64,000 nt of DNA from Burkholderia sp. Bp9142 (GTDB taxonomy: Bacteria; Pseudomonadota; Gammaproteobacteria; Burkholderiales; Burkholderiaceae). Of the stretch, positions 31,142-40,333 are shown one piece after another. Within the stretch, counting starts at the first letter, position 1, and each line of letters starts with the position of its first letter. Location: assembly GCF_003853415.1 (NCBI RefSeq), contig NZ_QTPP01000017.1, forward strand, positions 62,001 to 126,000, given 5' to 3'. The notes under the pieces are model-generated. The model did no database searches and was not told where the DNA came from. It worked only from the letters and a program-made list of their open reading frames with translations. The translations under genes were made by a program, and so were the position numbers.

Positions 31142-32362
31142 ATGCAAACCAATCTCAGCGAAGCAAGCAAGGCCCTCGACCGGGCCGACGAAGCGGAAGC
31201 GATCCTGCGCGCGTGCGTGCACTGCGGCTTCTGCAACGCGACCTGCCCGACCTACCAGGTGCTCGGCAACGAGCTCGACGGGCCGCGCGGGCGCATCTAC
31301 CTGATCAAGCAAATGCTCGAAGGCGAGCCGTGCGGCGAGCGCACGCAGCAGCATCTCGACCGCTGCCTGACCTGCCGCAACTGCGAGACGACCTGTCCGT
31401 CCGGCGTGCGCTACCACACGCTGCTCGACATCGGCCGCGCGGAAGCCGAGAAGCGCGCGCGGCGTCCCGCGCGCGAGCGCCTGCTGCGCGCCGGCCTGCG
31501 TCACGTCGTGCCGCGGCCGGCAACGTTCGCCGCGCTGCTGAAGGCCGGCCGCGCGCTACGCCCGCTGCTGCCCGGCGCGCTGCAGGACAAGATCCCGGCC
31601 GCCGTGCCCGTGGCCACGCCGCGCCCGCCGGTGCGCCATGCACGGCGCGTGCTGATGCTCGAAGGCTGCGTGCAGCCGTCACTGTCGCCGAACACCAACG
31701 CAGCCGCGGCGCGCGTGCTCGACCGGCTCGGCATCAGCGTGACGCCCGCGCGCGAAGCCGGCTGCTGCGGCGCGACCGAATACCACCTGAACGCGCAGGA
31801 CGCCGGGCTCGCGCGCGCCCGCCGCAACATCGATGCGTGGTGGCCCGCGATCGAGGCCGGCGCGGAAGCGATCGTGCTGACGGCGAGCGGCTGCGGCGCG
31901 TTCGTGAAGGAATACGGCGACCTGCTGCGTTCGGACCCCGTTTATGCGGACAAGGCGCGGCGCGTCAGCGCGCTCGCGCGCGACCTCGCGGAAGTGATCG
32001 CGGCCGAACCGCTCGACGCGCTGGCCGATGCGACGCAGCGCCGCGTCGCGGTGCACTGCCCGTGCACGCTGCAGCACGCGCAGCGGCTCGGCGGCGCGGT
32101 GGAAAGCATCCTGACGCGGCTCGGCTTCGATCTGACGCCTGTCGCCGACGGCCACCTGTGCTGCGGCTCGGCCGGCACCTATGCGCTGACGCAACCCGAA
32201 CTCGCGACGAAACTGCGCGACAACAAGCTCGACGCGCTCGAAGCCGCACGGCCGGACCTGATTGTCACGGCCAACATCGGCTGCCAGACTCATCTGAACG
32301 GTGCGGGCCGCACGCCCGTGCGCCACTGGATCGAGCTCGTCGACAACCGACTCGTCAATTGA
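31142..32362 (+). CDS. glcF: Glycolate oxidase iron-sulfur subunit GlcF
   Basis: The 406-residue protein has two 4Fe-4S motifs (Cys 25/28/31/35 in CVHCGFCNATCP and Cys 75/78/81/85 in CLTCRNCETTCP) and two CCG domains (AGCCGATEYH and LCCGSAGTY). It carries electrons from GlcD/E to the respiratory chain at the inner membrane. It follows glcE by 24 bp. Confidence 0.95.
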   Translation: MQTNLSEASKALDRADEAEAILRACVHCGFCNATCPTYQVLGNELDGPRGRIYLIKQMLEGEPCGERTQQHLDRCLTCRNCETTCPSGVRYHTLLDIGRAEAEKRARRPARERLLRAGLRHVVPRPATFAALLKAGRALRPLLPGALQDKIPAAVPVATPRPPVRHARRVLMLEGCVQPSLSPNTNAAAARVLDRLGISVTPAREAGCCGATEYHLNAQDAGLARARRNIDAWWPAIEAGAEAIVLTASGCGAFVKEYGDLLRSDPVYADKARRVSALARDLAEVIAAEPLDALADATQRRVAVHCPCTLQHAQRLGGAVESILTRLGFDLTPVADGHLCCGSAGTYALTQPELATKLRDNKLDALEAARPDLIVTANIGCQTHLNGAGRTPVRHWIELVDNRLVN

Positions 32363-32384
32363 CTGCTGATTCCGGAGGAACACC

Positions 32385-32789
32385 ATGAAAACGAAACCCG
32401 AACTCGAACTCGCCGATGTCGAACGCATGCTCGCCGCCGCCCGCGCGGAAGCCGAGCGGCACGGCTGGGCCGTATCGATCGCCGTCGTCGACGACGGCGG
32501 CCACCTGCTCGCGTTCGCGCGCCTCGACGGCGCGTCGGCCGCCAGCGCCTGTATCGCGCAGGACAAGGCGCGCGCGGCGGCGCTCGGCCGTCGCGAGACG
32601 AAGGCGTATGAGGATATGATCAACGGTGGCCGCACCGCGTTTCTGAGCGTGCCGCTGACGGGATTGCTCGAAGGCGGCGTGCCGGTCACGGTGGACGGCT
32701 GCATTGCAGGCGCGATCGGTGTGTCTGGCGTAAAGTCCGAACAGGACGCGCAGATTGCCCGCGCCGGCATACAAAGCGTCGCGGTATAA
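32385..32789 (+). CDS. glcG: GlcG/HbpS family protein
   Basis: The 134-residue protein belongs to the heme-degrading/HbpS-like GlcG family, with the conserved stretch [21 protein letters not shown] and the C-terminal [11 protein letters not shown]. GlcG is regularly encoded beside glycolate oxidase genes, but its biochemical role is unsettled. GGAGGA precedes the ATG. It sits 22 bp after glcF and 41 bp before glcB, so it is clearly part of the operon. Confidence 0.88.
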   Translation: MKTKPELELADVERMLAAARAEAERHGWAVSIAVVDDGGHLLAFARLDGASAASACIAQDKARAAALGRRETKAYEDMINGGRTAFLSVPLTGLLEGGVPVTVDGCIAGAIGVSGVKSEQDAQIARAGIQSVAV

Positions 32790-32830
32790 CAGCCAAGCCG
32801 CGCGCGCATTTTTCCCCGGGAGGAATCACG

Positions 32831-35005
32831 ATGATCGACCAAGCAGGACTGCAAGTCGCGCCAGCGCTGAGCCAGTTCATTGAAAACGAAGCACTGCCGG
32901 GCACCGGTATCGACAAGGCCGCGTTCTGGAGCGGTTTCTCGGCCCTGGTGCACGACCTCGCGCCGCGCAACCGCGAACTGCTCGCGGAACGCGACCGCCT
33001 CCAGCAGGAACTCGACACGTGGCATCGCGCGCACCCCGGCCCGGTGCGCGACCACGCCGCGTATCGCGCATTCCTGGAAGAAATCGGTTACCTCGTGCCG
33101 GTCCCGTCGAGCGCCGCGGCAGCCACCGCGAACGTCGACAGCGAGATCGCGACGCAGGCCGGCCCGCAGCTCGTCGTGCCGCTGTCGAATGCGCGCTATG
33201 CGCTGAACGCCGCGAACGCACGCTGGGGCAGCCTGTACGACGCGCTGTACGGCACCGATGCGCTGCCCGAGGACGGCGGCGCGGAGCGCACCACGGCCTA
33301 CAACCCGACGCGCGGCCAGCACGTGATCGACTACGCGCGCGGCGTGCTCGACAACGCGGCGCCGCTCGCGAGCGGCTCGCACCACGACGCGCTGCGCTAC
33401 CGCGTGCAGGACGGCCAGCTCGCCGTCGAAACCGGCAAGGGGGTCGTGCACCTCGCGCAGCCGGCGCAATTCGTCGGCTACCAGGGCGCGGCCGACGCAC
33501 CGTCCGCGATCCTGCTGCAGCACAACGGCCTGCACCTCGAGATCCAGATCGACGCATCGACCCCCATCGGTCGCGCCGATCTCGCGAACGTGAAGGACGT
33601 CGTGCTCGAAGCCGCGGTCAGCACGATCATCGACTGCGAGGATTCGGTCGCGGCGGTCGACGCCGACGACAAGGTCCAGCTCTACCGCAACTGGCTCGGC
33701 CTGATGCAGGGCACGCTGGTCGAGGAAGTCGCGAAGGGCGGCAAGACCTTCACGCGCCGCCTGAACGCCGATCGCGAATACACGACGCCGGCCGGCGGCA
33801 CGCTGTCGCTGCACGGCCGCTCGCTGCTGTTCGTGCGCAACGTCGGCCACCTGATGACCAACGGCGCGGTGCTCGACCGCGACGGCAACGAGATTCCGGA
33901 GGGGGTTCTCGACGGCGTCGTCACGACGCTGTGCGCGCTGCACGACCTGCAGGCGAAGCGCAATTCGCGCACGGGCTCGATCTACATCGTGAAGCCGAAG
34001 ATGCACGGCCCGGTCGAAGTCGCGTTCGCCGACACGCTGTTCGCGCGCATCGAGGATCTGTACGGCCTGCCGCGCAACACGCTGAAGATGGGCATCATGG
34101 ACGAGGAGCGCCGCACCAGCGTGAACCTCGCCGCCTGTATCGCGGCAGCCGCCGCGCGCGTCGCGTTCATCAACACCGGCTTCCTCGATCGCACCGGCGA
34201 CGAGATGCACACCGCGATGGAAGCGGGCCCGATGATCCGCAAGGGCGACATGAAGTCGTCGGCGTGGATCCAGTCGTACGAGCGCAACAACGTGCTCGCG
34301 GGCCTGTCGGCCGGCCTGCGCGGCCGCGCGCAGATCGGCAAGGGCATGTGGGCGATGCCGGACCTGATGCACGCGATGCTCGAGCAGAAGATCGCGCATC
34401 CGCGCGCCGGCGCGAACACCGCGTGGGTGCCGTCGCCGACCGCCGCGACGCTGCACGCGCTGCACTACCACCTCGTCGACGTGCAGGCCGTCCAGCAGGA
34501 ACTCGAGAAGACGCCGTACGCGAGCGAGCGCGACGCGCTGCTCGAAGGGCTGCTGACCGTGCCGGTCGTCGAGCGCGCCGCCTGGAGCGAGAGCGAGATC
34601 CTGAGCGAGGTCGAGAACAACGCGCAGGGCATTCTCGGCTACGTGGTGCGCTGGGTCGAACAGGGCGTCGGCTGCTCGAAGGTGCCCGACATCCACGACG
34701 TCGGCCTGATGGAAGACCGCGCGACGCTGCGCATCTCGAGCCAGCACATCGCGAACTGGCTGCGCCACGGCGTGATCACCGAGGCGTTCGTGCTCGACGT
34801 GTTCAAGCGGATGGCGCGCGTCGTCGACCAGCAGAACGCGGGCGACCCGAACTATCGCCCGATGGCGCCCGGCTACGACCAGTCGACCGCGTTCAAGGCC
34901 GCGTGCGCGCTGGCGCTGCAGGGCACGTCGCAACCGAGCGGTTATACCGAGCCGCTGCTGCATCGGTTCCGGCTCGCGTTCAAGGCGCAACAGCGCGGCG
35001 CCTGA
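32831..35005 (+). CDS. glcB: Malate synthase G
   Basis: The 724-residue enzyme matches the length of monomeric malate synthase G (about 720). It contains [23 protein letters not shown], the [13 protein letters not shown] segment and the active-site region [15 protein letters not shown]. It condenses glyoxylate with acetyl-CoA to malate, so the operon runs from glycolate to a central metabolite. GGGAGG precedes the ATG. Two hairpins follow the gene. Confidence 0.96.
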   Translation: MIDQAGLQVAPALSQFIENEALPGTGIDKAAFWSGFSALVHDLAPRNRELLAERDRLQQELDTWHRAHPGPVRDHAAYRAFLEEIGYLVPVPSSAAAATANVDSEIATQAGPQLVVPLSNARYALNAANARWGSLYDALYGTDALPEDGGAERTTAYNPTRGQHVIDYARGVLDNAAPLASGSHHDALRYRVQDGQLAVETGKGVVHLAQPAQFVGYQGAADAPSAILLQHNGLHLEIQIDASTPIGRADLANVKDVVLEAAVSTIIDCEDSVAAVDADDKVQLYRNWLGLMQGTLVEEVAKGGKTFTRRLNADREYTTPAGGTLSLHGRSLLFVRNVGHLMTNGAVLDRDGNEIPEGVLDGVVTTLCALHDLQAKRNSRTGSIYIVKPKMHGPVEVAFADTLFARIEDLYGLPRNTLKMGIMDEERRTSVNLAACIAAAAARVAFINTGFLDRTGDEMHTAMEAGPMIRKGDMKSSAWIQSYERNNVLAGLSAGLRGRAQIGKGMWAMPDLMHAMLEQKIAHPRAGANTAWVPSPTAATLHALHYHLVDVQAVQQELEKTPYASERDALLEGLLTVPVVERAAWSESEILSEVENNAQGILGYVVRWVEQGVGCSKVPDIHDVGLMEDRATLRISSQHIANWLRHGVITEAFVLDVFKRMARVVDQQNAGDPNYRPMAPGYDQSTAFKAACALALQGTSQPSGYTEPLLHRFRLAFKAQQRGA

Positions 35006-35011
35006 ACCACC

Positions 35012-35033
35012 GCATGCGGGCTTTCCCGCATGC
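35012..35033 (+). terminator. Hairpin directly downstream of glcB
   Basis: A perfect 9-bp stem (GCATGCGGG, CTTT loop, CCCGCATGC) starts 7 bp after the glcB stop, with a weak T-rich tail (GATTTCT). It probably works together with the stronger hairpin at 35044. Confidence 0.6.
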
Positions 35034-35043
35034 GATTTCTCGA

Positions 35044-35072
35044 AACGGGCGGCCGATACGGCCGCCCGTTTT
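35044..35072 (+). terminator. Rho-independent terminator of the glc operon
   Basis: A perfect 11-bp GC-rich stem (AACGGGCGGCC, loop GATAC, GGCCGCCCGTT) runs into TTTT. This is a good intrinsic terminator for the glcDEFG-glcB transcript. Confidence 0.88.
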
Positions 35073-35506
35073 CATAGGCGAATTGACGCGAACGCTGAAA
35101 TGGATAATCGGTCCGCATCGCCCGGCCGTTAAAGCATGAAAATCGGCGGCGCGTGGAATGCGCGGCGCGCCCGACCTTGGCACAAAGCCTTGCGCTGCAA
35201 CGCTCCGCGCACGATTGGCAAGTATCGGTCGCCGCGATAATTTGATCCGGGTCAACGATCCACAACATTTTCCGCGCATACGAATGCGCGCGTTATACTC
35301 GGACCAATCCGCGCCGCCCGATTCGTCGGATCGTCGAATCGCGGCAGATCTATCGGGGAATGGGTGACCTGGCGGTTTATCCGGCCGCAAATACCGATAA
35401 TCGGCACCTGTTTTTCCGGTCGGTCGGGCGGAATGCGCATCGGGGGGCCGCGTACCGGATCGCCGCCGGCCAATCAATCATACGAACATTCGCATCGGCC
35501 CGCCGC
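35073..35506. other. Intergenic region upstream of a diguanylate cyclase gene
   Basis: About 430 bp with no convincing gene. It contains a TATACT box at 35294-35299 that could be a -10 element for the downstream gene, but no good -35 element at 16-18 bp. The reading frame of the cyclase stays open through the last 147 bp. Confidence 0.5.
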
Positions 35507-37099
35507 ATGGCGACGATGGCTATCGATCCACGGACCATGGCAGAAACCGACTACGCAATGCCCAGCGAATCCGGTCTGACGGGCCGTGTCGCCGCTCATT
35601 TGCGCCGGCGCCTGCTACCGCACCTGATCTTCTATTCGGGGCTGCTGATCGGCCTGCTCCTGCTGCTCCTTTGCGCAATCGTGCTGTACGAAGGCCGCAT
35701 CGACGCACGCGACCGCGCCCGCACCACGCAGCAGAACATCGCGCTGATGGCGTCGTGGGACATCGAGCGCAACATCGAGTTCTATTCGCTGTCGTTGCAG
35801 GCGGTGGTCGAAGGCGAGAACGATCCGACGGTCACCGCGCTGCCGATGCGGCTGCGCCGCCAGGTGCTGTTCGACCGCGCGACGACGGCCAAATATCTTG
35901 GCGGCATCTATGTGCTCGATGCGAACGGCGACATCGCGGTCGACGGCAAGAGCGACGTGCCGCGCAAGGCCAACTTCGCCAACGAGGCGTACTTCACCGT
36001 GCACCGCGATCACCCGGACGTCGGCCTGTACGTCAGCGATCCATACCATTCGCGACTGCGCGCCGGCTCGCCGAGCGTCGCGCTCAGCCGGCGAATCACG
36101 CGGCCCGACGGGTCGTTCGGCGGCGTCGCCGTGATGTCGATCCGGCTCGAATATTTTCAGGACCTGTTCGCGCGCCTCTCGCTCGGCGATCGCGGGTCGA
36201 TGGCGCTGATCAATACCAAGGGCCTGATGCTCGCGCGCCAGCCGTATGATCCGGCGATCGTCGGCCGCAACATCAGCAAGGCGAGCACGTTCCGGCATTT
36301 CATGACCGCCAGCGAAGGCAGCTTCGCCGATACCGCGTCGATCGATGGCGTGCGCCGCCTGTACGTGTTCCGGCACCTCGAACATCTGCCGCTGATCATC
36401 ATGGTCGCGCGCTCGGAAGCCGACACCTACGCCGCGTGGTACGACCGCGCGATCCCGATCGGCTCGGCGATGGCCATGCTCGCGCTCGGCTTCGTCGCCC
36501 TGTCGCTGCTGCTCGACGTGCAGTTGCGCAAGCGTCATCGCGCGGAAACCGAACTGCAGGCGCTTGCGCGCACCGACGGCCTCACCGGCCTCGACAACCG
36601 CCGGATGCTCGACGTCACGCTCGCGCGCGAATGGCGTCGTGCCGCGCGCTCGCAGCTCGCGCTGTCGCTACTGTTCGTCGACGTCGATCACTTCAAGCGC
36701 TACAACGACACGCAGGGCCACCAGGCCGGCGACGACGCGCTCGCCGCGGTCGGCCGCTGCATCGCCGGCTCGCTGCGCCGTCCGGCCGACTACGCAGCGC
36801 GCTACGGCGGCGAGGAGTTCGTCGTCGTGCTGCCCGACGTCGACACGTACGGCGCCGTGACGATCGCCGAATCGATCCGCACCGGCATCCTCGATCTCGG
36901 CATCCGGCACGACACCGGCACGGCCGGGCGCCTGACCGCGAGCATCGGCGTGACGACCTGCTATCCGGAGTACGACGACAGCATTCAGGCGGCGCTGAAG
37001 CGCGCCGACGACGCGCTGTATCGCGCGAAGGAACTCGGGCGCAATCAGGTCGTCGTGCAGGCGGCCCCGTCCGTCGATCGCATGTCGCGGCGCGCCTGA
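35507..37099 (+). CDS. Membrane diguanylate cyclase with periplasmic Cache-type sensor domain
   Basis: From ATG 35507 the protein is about 530 residues. A membrane helix (LIFYSGLLIGLLLLLLCAIV) is followed by a periplasmic region of about 240 residues with a dCACHE look (IYVLDANGDIAV; GLYVSDPYHS). A second helix (IPIGSAMAMLALGFVALSLL) precedes a GGDEF domain with active motif RYGGEEF and an RxxD inhibitory site (RPAD) five residues before it. It should make c-di-GMP in response to a small extracellular ligand. The start is uncertain because no clear ribosome-binding site is visible. Confidence 0.85.
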   Translation: MATMAIDPRTMAETDYAMPSESGLTGRVAAHLRRRLLPHLIFYSGLLIGLLLLLLCAIVLYEGRIDARDRARTTQQNIALMASWDIERNIEFYSLSLQAVVEGENDPTVTALPMRLRRQVLFDRATTAKYLGGIYVLDANGDIAVDGKSDVPRKANFANEAYFTVHRDHPDVGLYVSDPYHSRLRAGSPSVALSRRITRPDGSFGGVAVMSIRLEYFQDLFARLSLGDRGSMALINTKGLMLARQPYDPAIVGRNISKASTFRHFMTASEGSFADTASIDGVRRLYVFRHLEHLPLIIMVARSEADTYAAWYDRAIPIGSAMAMLALGFVALSLLLDVQLRKRHRAETELQALARTDGLTGLDNRRMLDVTLAREWRRAARSQLALSLLFVDVDHFKRYNDTQGHQAGDDALAAVGRCIAGSLRRPADYAARYGGEEFVVVLPDVDTYGAVTIAESIRTGILDLGIRHDTGTAGRLTASIGVTTCYPEYDDSIQAALKRADDALYRAKELGRNQVVVQAAPSVDRMSRRA

Positions 37100-37227
37100 C
37101 CCGAGCGTCGGCCGGCCGTCCGGCCGCCACCCCGTCGCCTGCAGGCAAAATCGCCGACAATGTCGGCTCGCCGCGCCGCCGCGCGACGCACGCGCCCGCC
37201 GCCGGCCCGCGCCCGCTTCGCACCACC

Positions 37228-38610
37228 ATGAGACTCAAGGCAAAGATTTTCCTTCTGGCCATCGTGCCGTTCCTGCTCGCGATCGCCGGCATCGGCTTCG
37301 GCGTGCGCCAGCAGGCGACGTCGCTCGCGCGCACGCAGCACGCGACGATCCAGGCCGCCTACCTGTCGAGCAAGGAAGTCGAGCTGAAGCATTACGTCGA
37401 GCTCGCGACCAGCGCGATCATGCCGCTCTACGACGCGAGCGGCCGCAATGCGCGCGACGACGGACTGCTGCGCACGCAGGCGCTCGCGATGCTGCAGAAG
37501 ATGGACTTCGGCCCCGACGGCTATTTCTTTGTATACGACCTGCACGGCAATGCGCTGATGCATCCGCGCGAGCCCGAGCGCGTCGGCCACAACTTCTGGT
37601 CGATGCGCGACCCGCAGGGCGCGCTGACGATCCAGCAGCTGATCGGCGCCGCGTCGCACGGCGGCGGCTATGTGCGCTACACGTGGCAGCGGCCGTCGAC
37701 GGGCAAGGCCGCGCCGAAGCTCGGCTACGTCGTCGCGCTCGAACGCTGGGGCTGGATGGTCGGCACCGGCATCTATCTCGACGACGTCGATACCGCGCTG
37801 CAACGCATCGACGCGCGCGCGTCCGCGAACATCGAGCGCACGATGAGCTGGCTCACCGCGATCGCGCTGACCGGCGCGGCGGCGATCGCCGTCTGCGCGC
37901 TGGTGCTGAACGTCAGCGAGTCGCGCAGCGCCGACGCGAAGCTCAAGCAGCTCGCGCAGCGCGTCGTCGAATCGCAGGAGCAGGAGCGCGAGCGGCTGTC
38001 GCGCGAGCTGCATGACGGGATCAGCCAGATGATGGTGTCCGCGAAGCTGATGCTCGAATCCGCGCTCGCCCGCTTCGAGCGCGGCGCGACGCGCATGCCC
38101 GAAGCCGAGCAGGCGCTCGCGTCGGGTGTCGGGCGGCTCGGCGACACGCTGCGCGAGGTGCGGCGCATCTCGCATGCGCTGCGCCCGGCGATGCTCGACG
38201 ATCTCGGCCTCGCGGCCGCGCTCGAGCAGCTCGTGCGCGAACTCGGCGCGGAAAGCGGCATCGACATCGGCTATGCGCAGGTCGCGCACAGCGGCGCGCG
38301 GCCGTTGCCCGCGCCGGTCAATACGGCGCTGTTCCGGATCGCGCAGGAAGCGCTCAGCAACATCGTGCATCATGCGCGGGCGTCGCGCGCGGCCGTCACG
38401 CTCGACGTCGGCGCGCATGCCGTCACGCTGACCATCGCCGACAACGGCTGCGGCTTCGATGCCGAGCGTACGCAGACCGACGCGCGCCGCGGCATCGGGC
38501 TGCGCAACATGCGCGAGCGCCTCGACGCGCTCGGCGGCACGCTGACGATCACGTCGCAGGTCGGCCACACCGTCGTGGCCGCGCGCGTGCCGCTGCGCGC
38601 CGCCGCCTGA
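37228..38610 (+). CDS. Sensor histidine kinase, single-Cache sensor with HisKA_3 domain
   Basis: The 460-residue kinase has two membrane helices (residues about 5-25 and 210-230) flanking a periplasmic single-Cache domain (MDFGPDGYFFVYDLHGNALMHP, GYVVALERWGWMVGTGIY). A NarX-type HisKA_3 helix follows with phospho-acceptor His in RELHDGISQMM, and then a HATPase domain (NIVHHARASRA, DNGCGFD, GIGLRNMRERL). It is encoded 32 bp before its partner response regulator. The ligand is likely a small organic acid, by analogy with Cache kinases; unproven. Confidence 0.9.
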   Translation: MRLKAKIFLLAIVPFLLAIAGIGFGVRQQATSLARTQHATIQAAYLSSKEVELKHYVELATSAIMPLYDASGRNARDDGLLRTQALAMLQKMDFGPDGYFFVYDLHGNALMHPREPERVGHNFWSMRDPQGALTIQQLIGAASHGGGYVRYTWQRPSTGKAAPKLGYVVALERWGWMVGTGIYLDDVDTALQRIDARASANIERTMSWLTAIALTGAAAIAVCALVLNVSESRSADAKLKQLAQRVVESQEQERERLSRELHDGISQMMVSAKLMLESALARFERGATRMPEAEQALASGVGRLGDTLREVRRISHALRPAMLDDLGLAAALEQLVRELGAESGIDIGYAQVAHSGARPLPAPVNTALFRIAQEALSNIVHHARASRAAVTLDVGAHAVTLTIADNGCGFDAERTQTDARRGIGLRNMRERLDALGGTLTITSQVGHTVVAARVPLRAAA

Positions 38611-38642
38611 CGACGCGCCACCATCACCGGAGACCTTTGCCC

Positions 38643-39287
38643 ATGAGCGCCCCCGACACCGCCCGGCCCGCCGCCCGACTGCTGCTCGTCGACGATCACC
38701 CGCTGGTGCGCGACGGCCTGCGGATGCGGCTCGAGGCGGCCGACCTGGCCGTGGTCGGCGAAGCCGGCAACGCGGACGAGGCGCTCGCGCTCGCTGCATC
38801 GCTCGAGCCCGATCTCGCGCTGATGGACGTCGGCATGAACGGGATGAGCGGCATCACGCTCGCCGGCGTATTCCACGAGCGCTTTCCGGGAATTCGCGTG
38901 CTGATGCTGTCGATGCACGACAACGTCGAATACGTGACGCAGGCCGTGCGCGCCGGCGCGAGCGGCTACCTGCTGAAGGATTCGCCGGCGAGCGAGATCG
39001 TGCGTGCGATCGGCGCGGTGCTGGCCGGGCAGACCTTCTTCAGCGAAGGGCTCGCCGCGCGGATGATCCAGGCGAGCGCGACCGCGTCGCCGCTCGACCG
39101 CTTGACGCCGCGCGAACGCGACATCCTCGACGCACTGGCCGAGGGGCTGTCGAGCAAGCAGATCGCGCAGCAGACAGGGCTGTCGGTGCGCACGGTGGAA
39201 ACCCATCGGCTCAACCTGAAACGCAAGCTCGAGATCGAAGGGCAGGCGGAGCTGATCAAGTTCGCGGTCGAGCATCGGCGGCGGTAG
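38643..39287 (+). CDS. NarL/FixJ-family response regulator
   Basis: The 214-residue protein has a receiver domain (LLLVDDHPLVRDG; phospho-Asp in LALMDVGMNGMSG; Lys in LLKDSPASE) and a C-terminal LuxR-type HTH (LTPRERDILDALAEGLSSKQIAQQTGL). It is the cognate partner of the upstream kinase. GGAGACC precedes the ATG at 38643. Target genes are not evident from the window. Confidence 0.92.
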   Translation: MSAPDTARPAARLLLVDDHPLVRDGLRMRLEAADLAVVGEAGNADEALALAASLEPDLALMDVGMNGMSGITLAGVFHERFPGIRVLMLSMHDNVEYVTQAVRAGASGYLLKDSPASEIVRAIGAVLAGQTFFSEGLAARMIQASATASPLDRLTPRERDILDALAEGLSSKQIAQQTGLSVRTVETHRLNLKRKLEIEGQAELIKFAVEHRRR

Positions 39288-39346
39288 GGACGTCCCGATG
39301 CCGGCGCAGCGCCATTCCGGACGCGAAACCGCCGGCGAACAGCCAG

Positions 39347-39371
39347 CAAAAAGGGCGCCCTCGGGCGCCCT
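39347..39371 (-). terminator. Intrinsic terminator for the hpnM transcript
   Basis: On the minus strand a GC-rich hairpin built from AGGGCGCCC and GGGCGCCCT is followed by TTTTT, 38 bp beyond the hpnM stop. It may also stop transcription arriving from the response regulator on the other strand. Confidence 0.85.
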
Positions 39372-39408
39372 GCATGCATGCTGAATAAAATGGACCGCGT
39401 CGCGCCGA

Positions 39409-40005
39409 TCAGTTCGTCCGCGAGTTGTGCTTCTGCAGATACGCGATCAGGCCGTCAATGCCGCCGGATGCGAGCTGGCTCTTGAACTGCCCCTGGTAGA
39501 CCTGGATCAGCCACGCGCCCGACATGTCGATGTCGTAGATCTTCCAGTCGCTGCCGACCTTGCCGAGCCGGTAGCCGACCGACTGGCTGTCGCCCGGCGT
39601 CGTGACCGTCGACTGCACCAGCGCATCGGCGCCCGACGCGCCGCCGGCCTTGAACGAGAACTTCGCGTCCTGGCTGCCGAGCTGCGCGAGCGACGCGGCA
39701 TAGGTGCGCGTCATCAGCAGCTTGAACTGCTTGTACAGCTCCTGCTGCTGTTGCGGCGTCGCCTGCTTCCACGCATCGCCGACCGCGATGCGGGTGGTGC
39801 GCTCGAAGTTCGTCGCGGGCAGGAAGCGCTGCTCGACGACGTGCGTGACTTTCGTCATGTCGCCGCCGCGCGCACCCGGATCGGCCTTCATCGCGTTGAC
39901 GGTGCCTTCGACCGCCGTGCGGACGACGTCGACCGGCGCGCTCTGCGCGAAAGCGGAAACCGACACGGCGGCCGCCGCGACGAAAGCAAACAGATGACGT
40001 TTCAT
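39409..40005 (-). CDS. hpnM: MlaC/Ttg2D-like periplasmic lipid-binding protein of the hopanoid cluster (HpnM)
   Basis: The 198-residue protein has a signal peptide (MKRHLFAFVAAAAVSVSAFAQ) and the MlaC/Ttg2 toluene-tolerance fold pattern (VEQRFLPATNFERTTRIAVGDAWKQATPQQQQELYKQFKLLMTRTYA is split across its middle). Such proteins shuttle lipids across the periplasm. Its position, divergent from hpnN and mlaA, suggests the lipid is a hopanoid or a phospholipid co-trafficked with it. The start at 40005 is set by the signal peptide; a longer frame to 40059 has none. Confidence 0.85.
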   Translation of the reverse strand: MKRHLFAFVAAAAVSVSAFAQSAPVDVVRTAVEGTVNAMKADPGARGGDMTKVTHVVEQRFLPATNFERTTRIAVGDAWKQATPQQQQELYKQFKLLMTRTYAASLAQLGSQDAKFSFKAGGASGADALVQSTVTTPGDSQSVGYRLGKVGSDWKIYDIDMSGAWLIQVYQGQFKSQLASGGIDGLIAYLQKHNSRTN

Positions 40006-40333
40006 ACGGATATCGCACTCGATGAGAAAAAACGGCCCGGCGGATTGCATCGACTGCATCGGCCGGTGGGTCGAAGTATAGCGGCCCGGACGCCCGCCTG
40101 CCGTGCAGTGACCGACTGTTACCTTTGAACCCTTTTTGTCACAGGGCCCGCTGCGGCGCGGTTCCGGCCAATTATATAAATATCCCCATACAAATCGCCG
40201 GGCCCTCCGCGCCGATTCGTGCGGCCCGGCGCAAATATCCTTCCCGCCCCTTTACGCTCCAACGTCGCGACTGACGCCACGTTGCGCCGGTATACTCGTT
40301 CCTTTGCCCTTGCCAGCCCCTCCCCACCGCCAC
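40006..40333. promoter_or_regulatory. Divergent promoter region between hpnM and hpnN
   Basis: This 328-bp stretch has no gene. It has an AT-rich patch at 40171-40184 with a TATAAT on the minus strand (40171-40176), and a TATACT at 40291-40296 on the plus strand, 38 bp before the hpnN start. Neither has a strong -35 partner. I see no clear operator. Confidence 0.45.
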
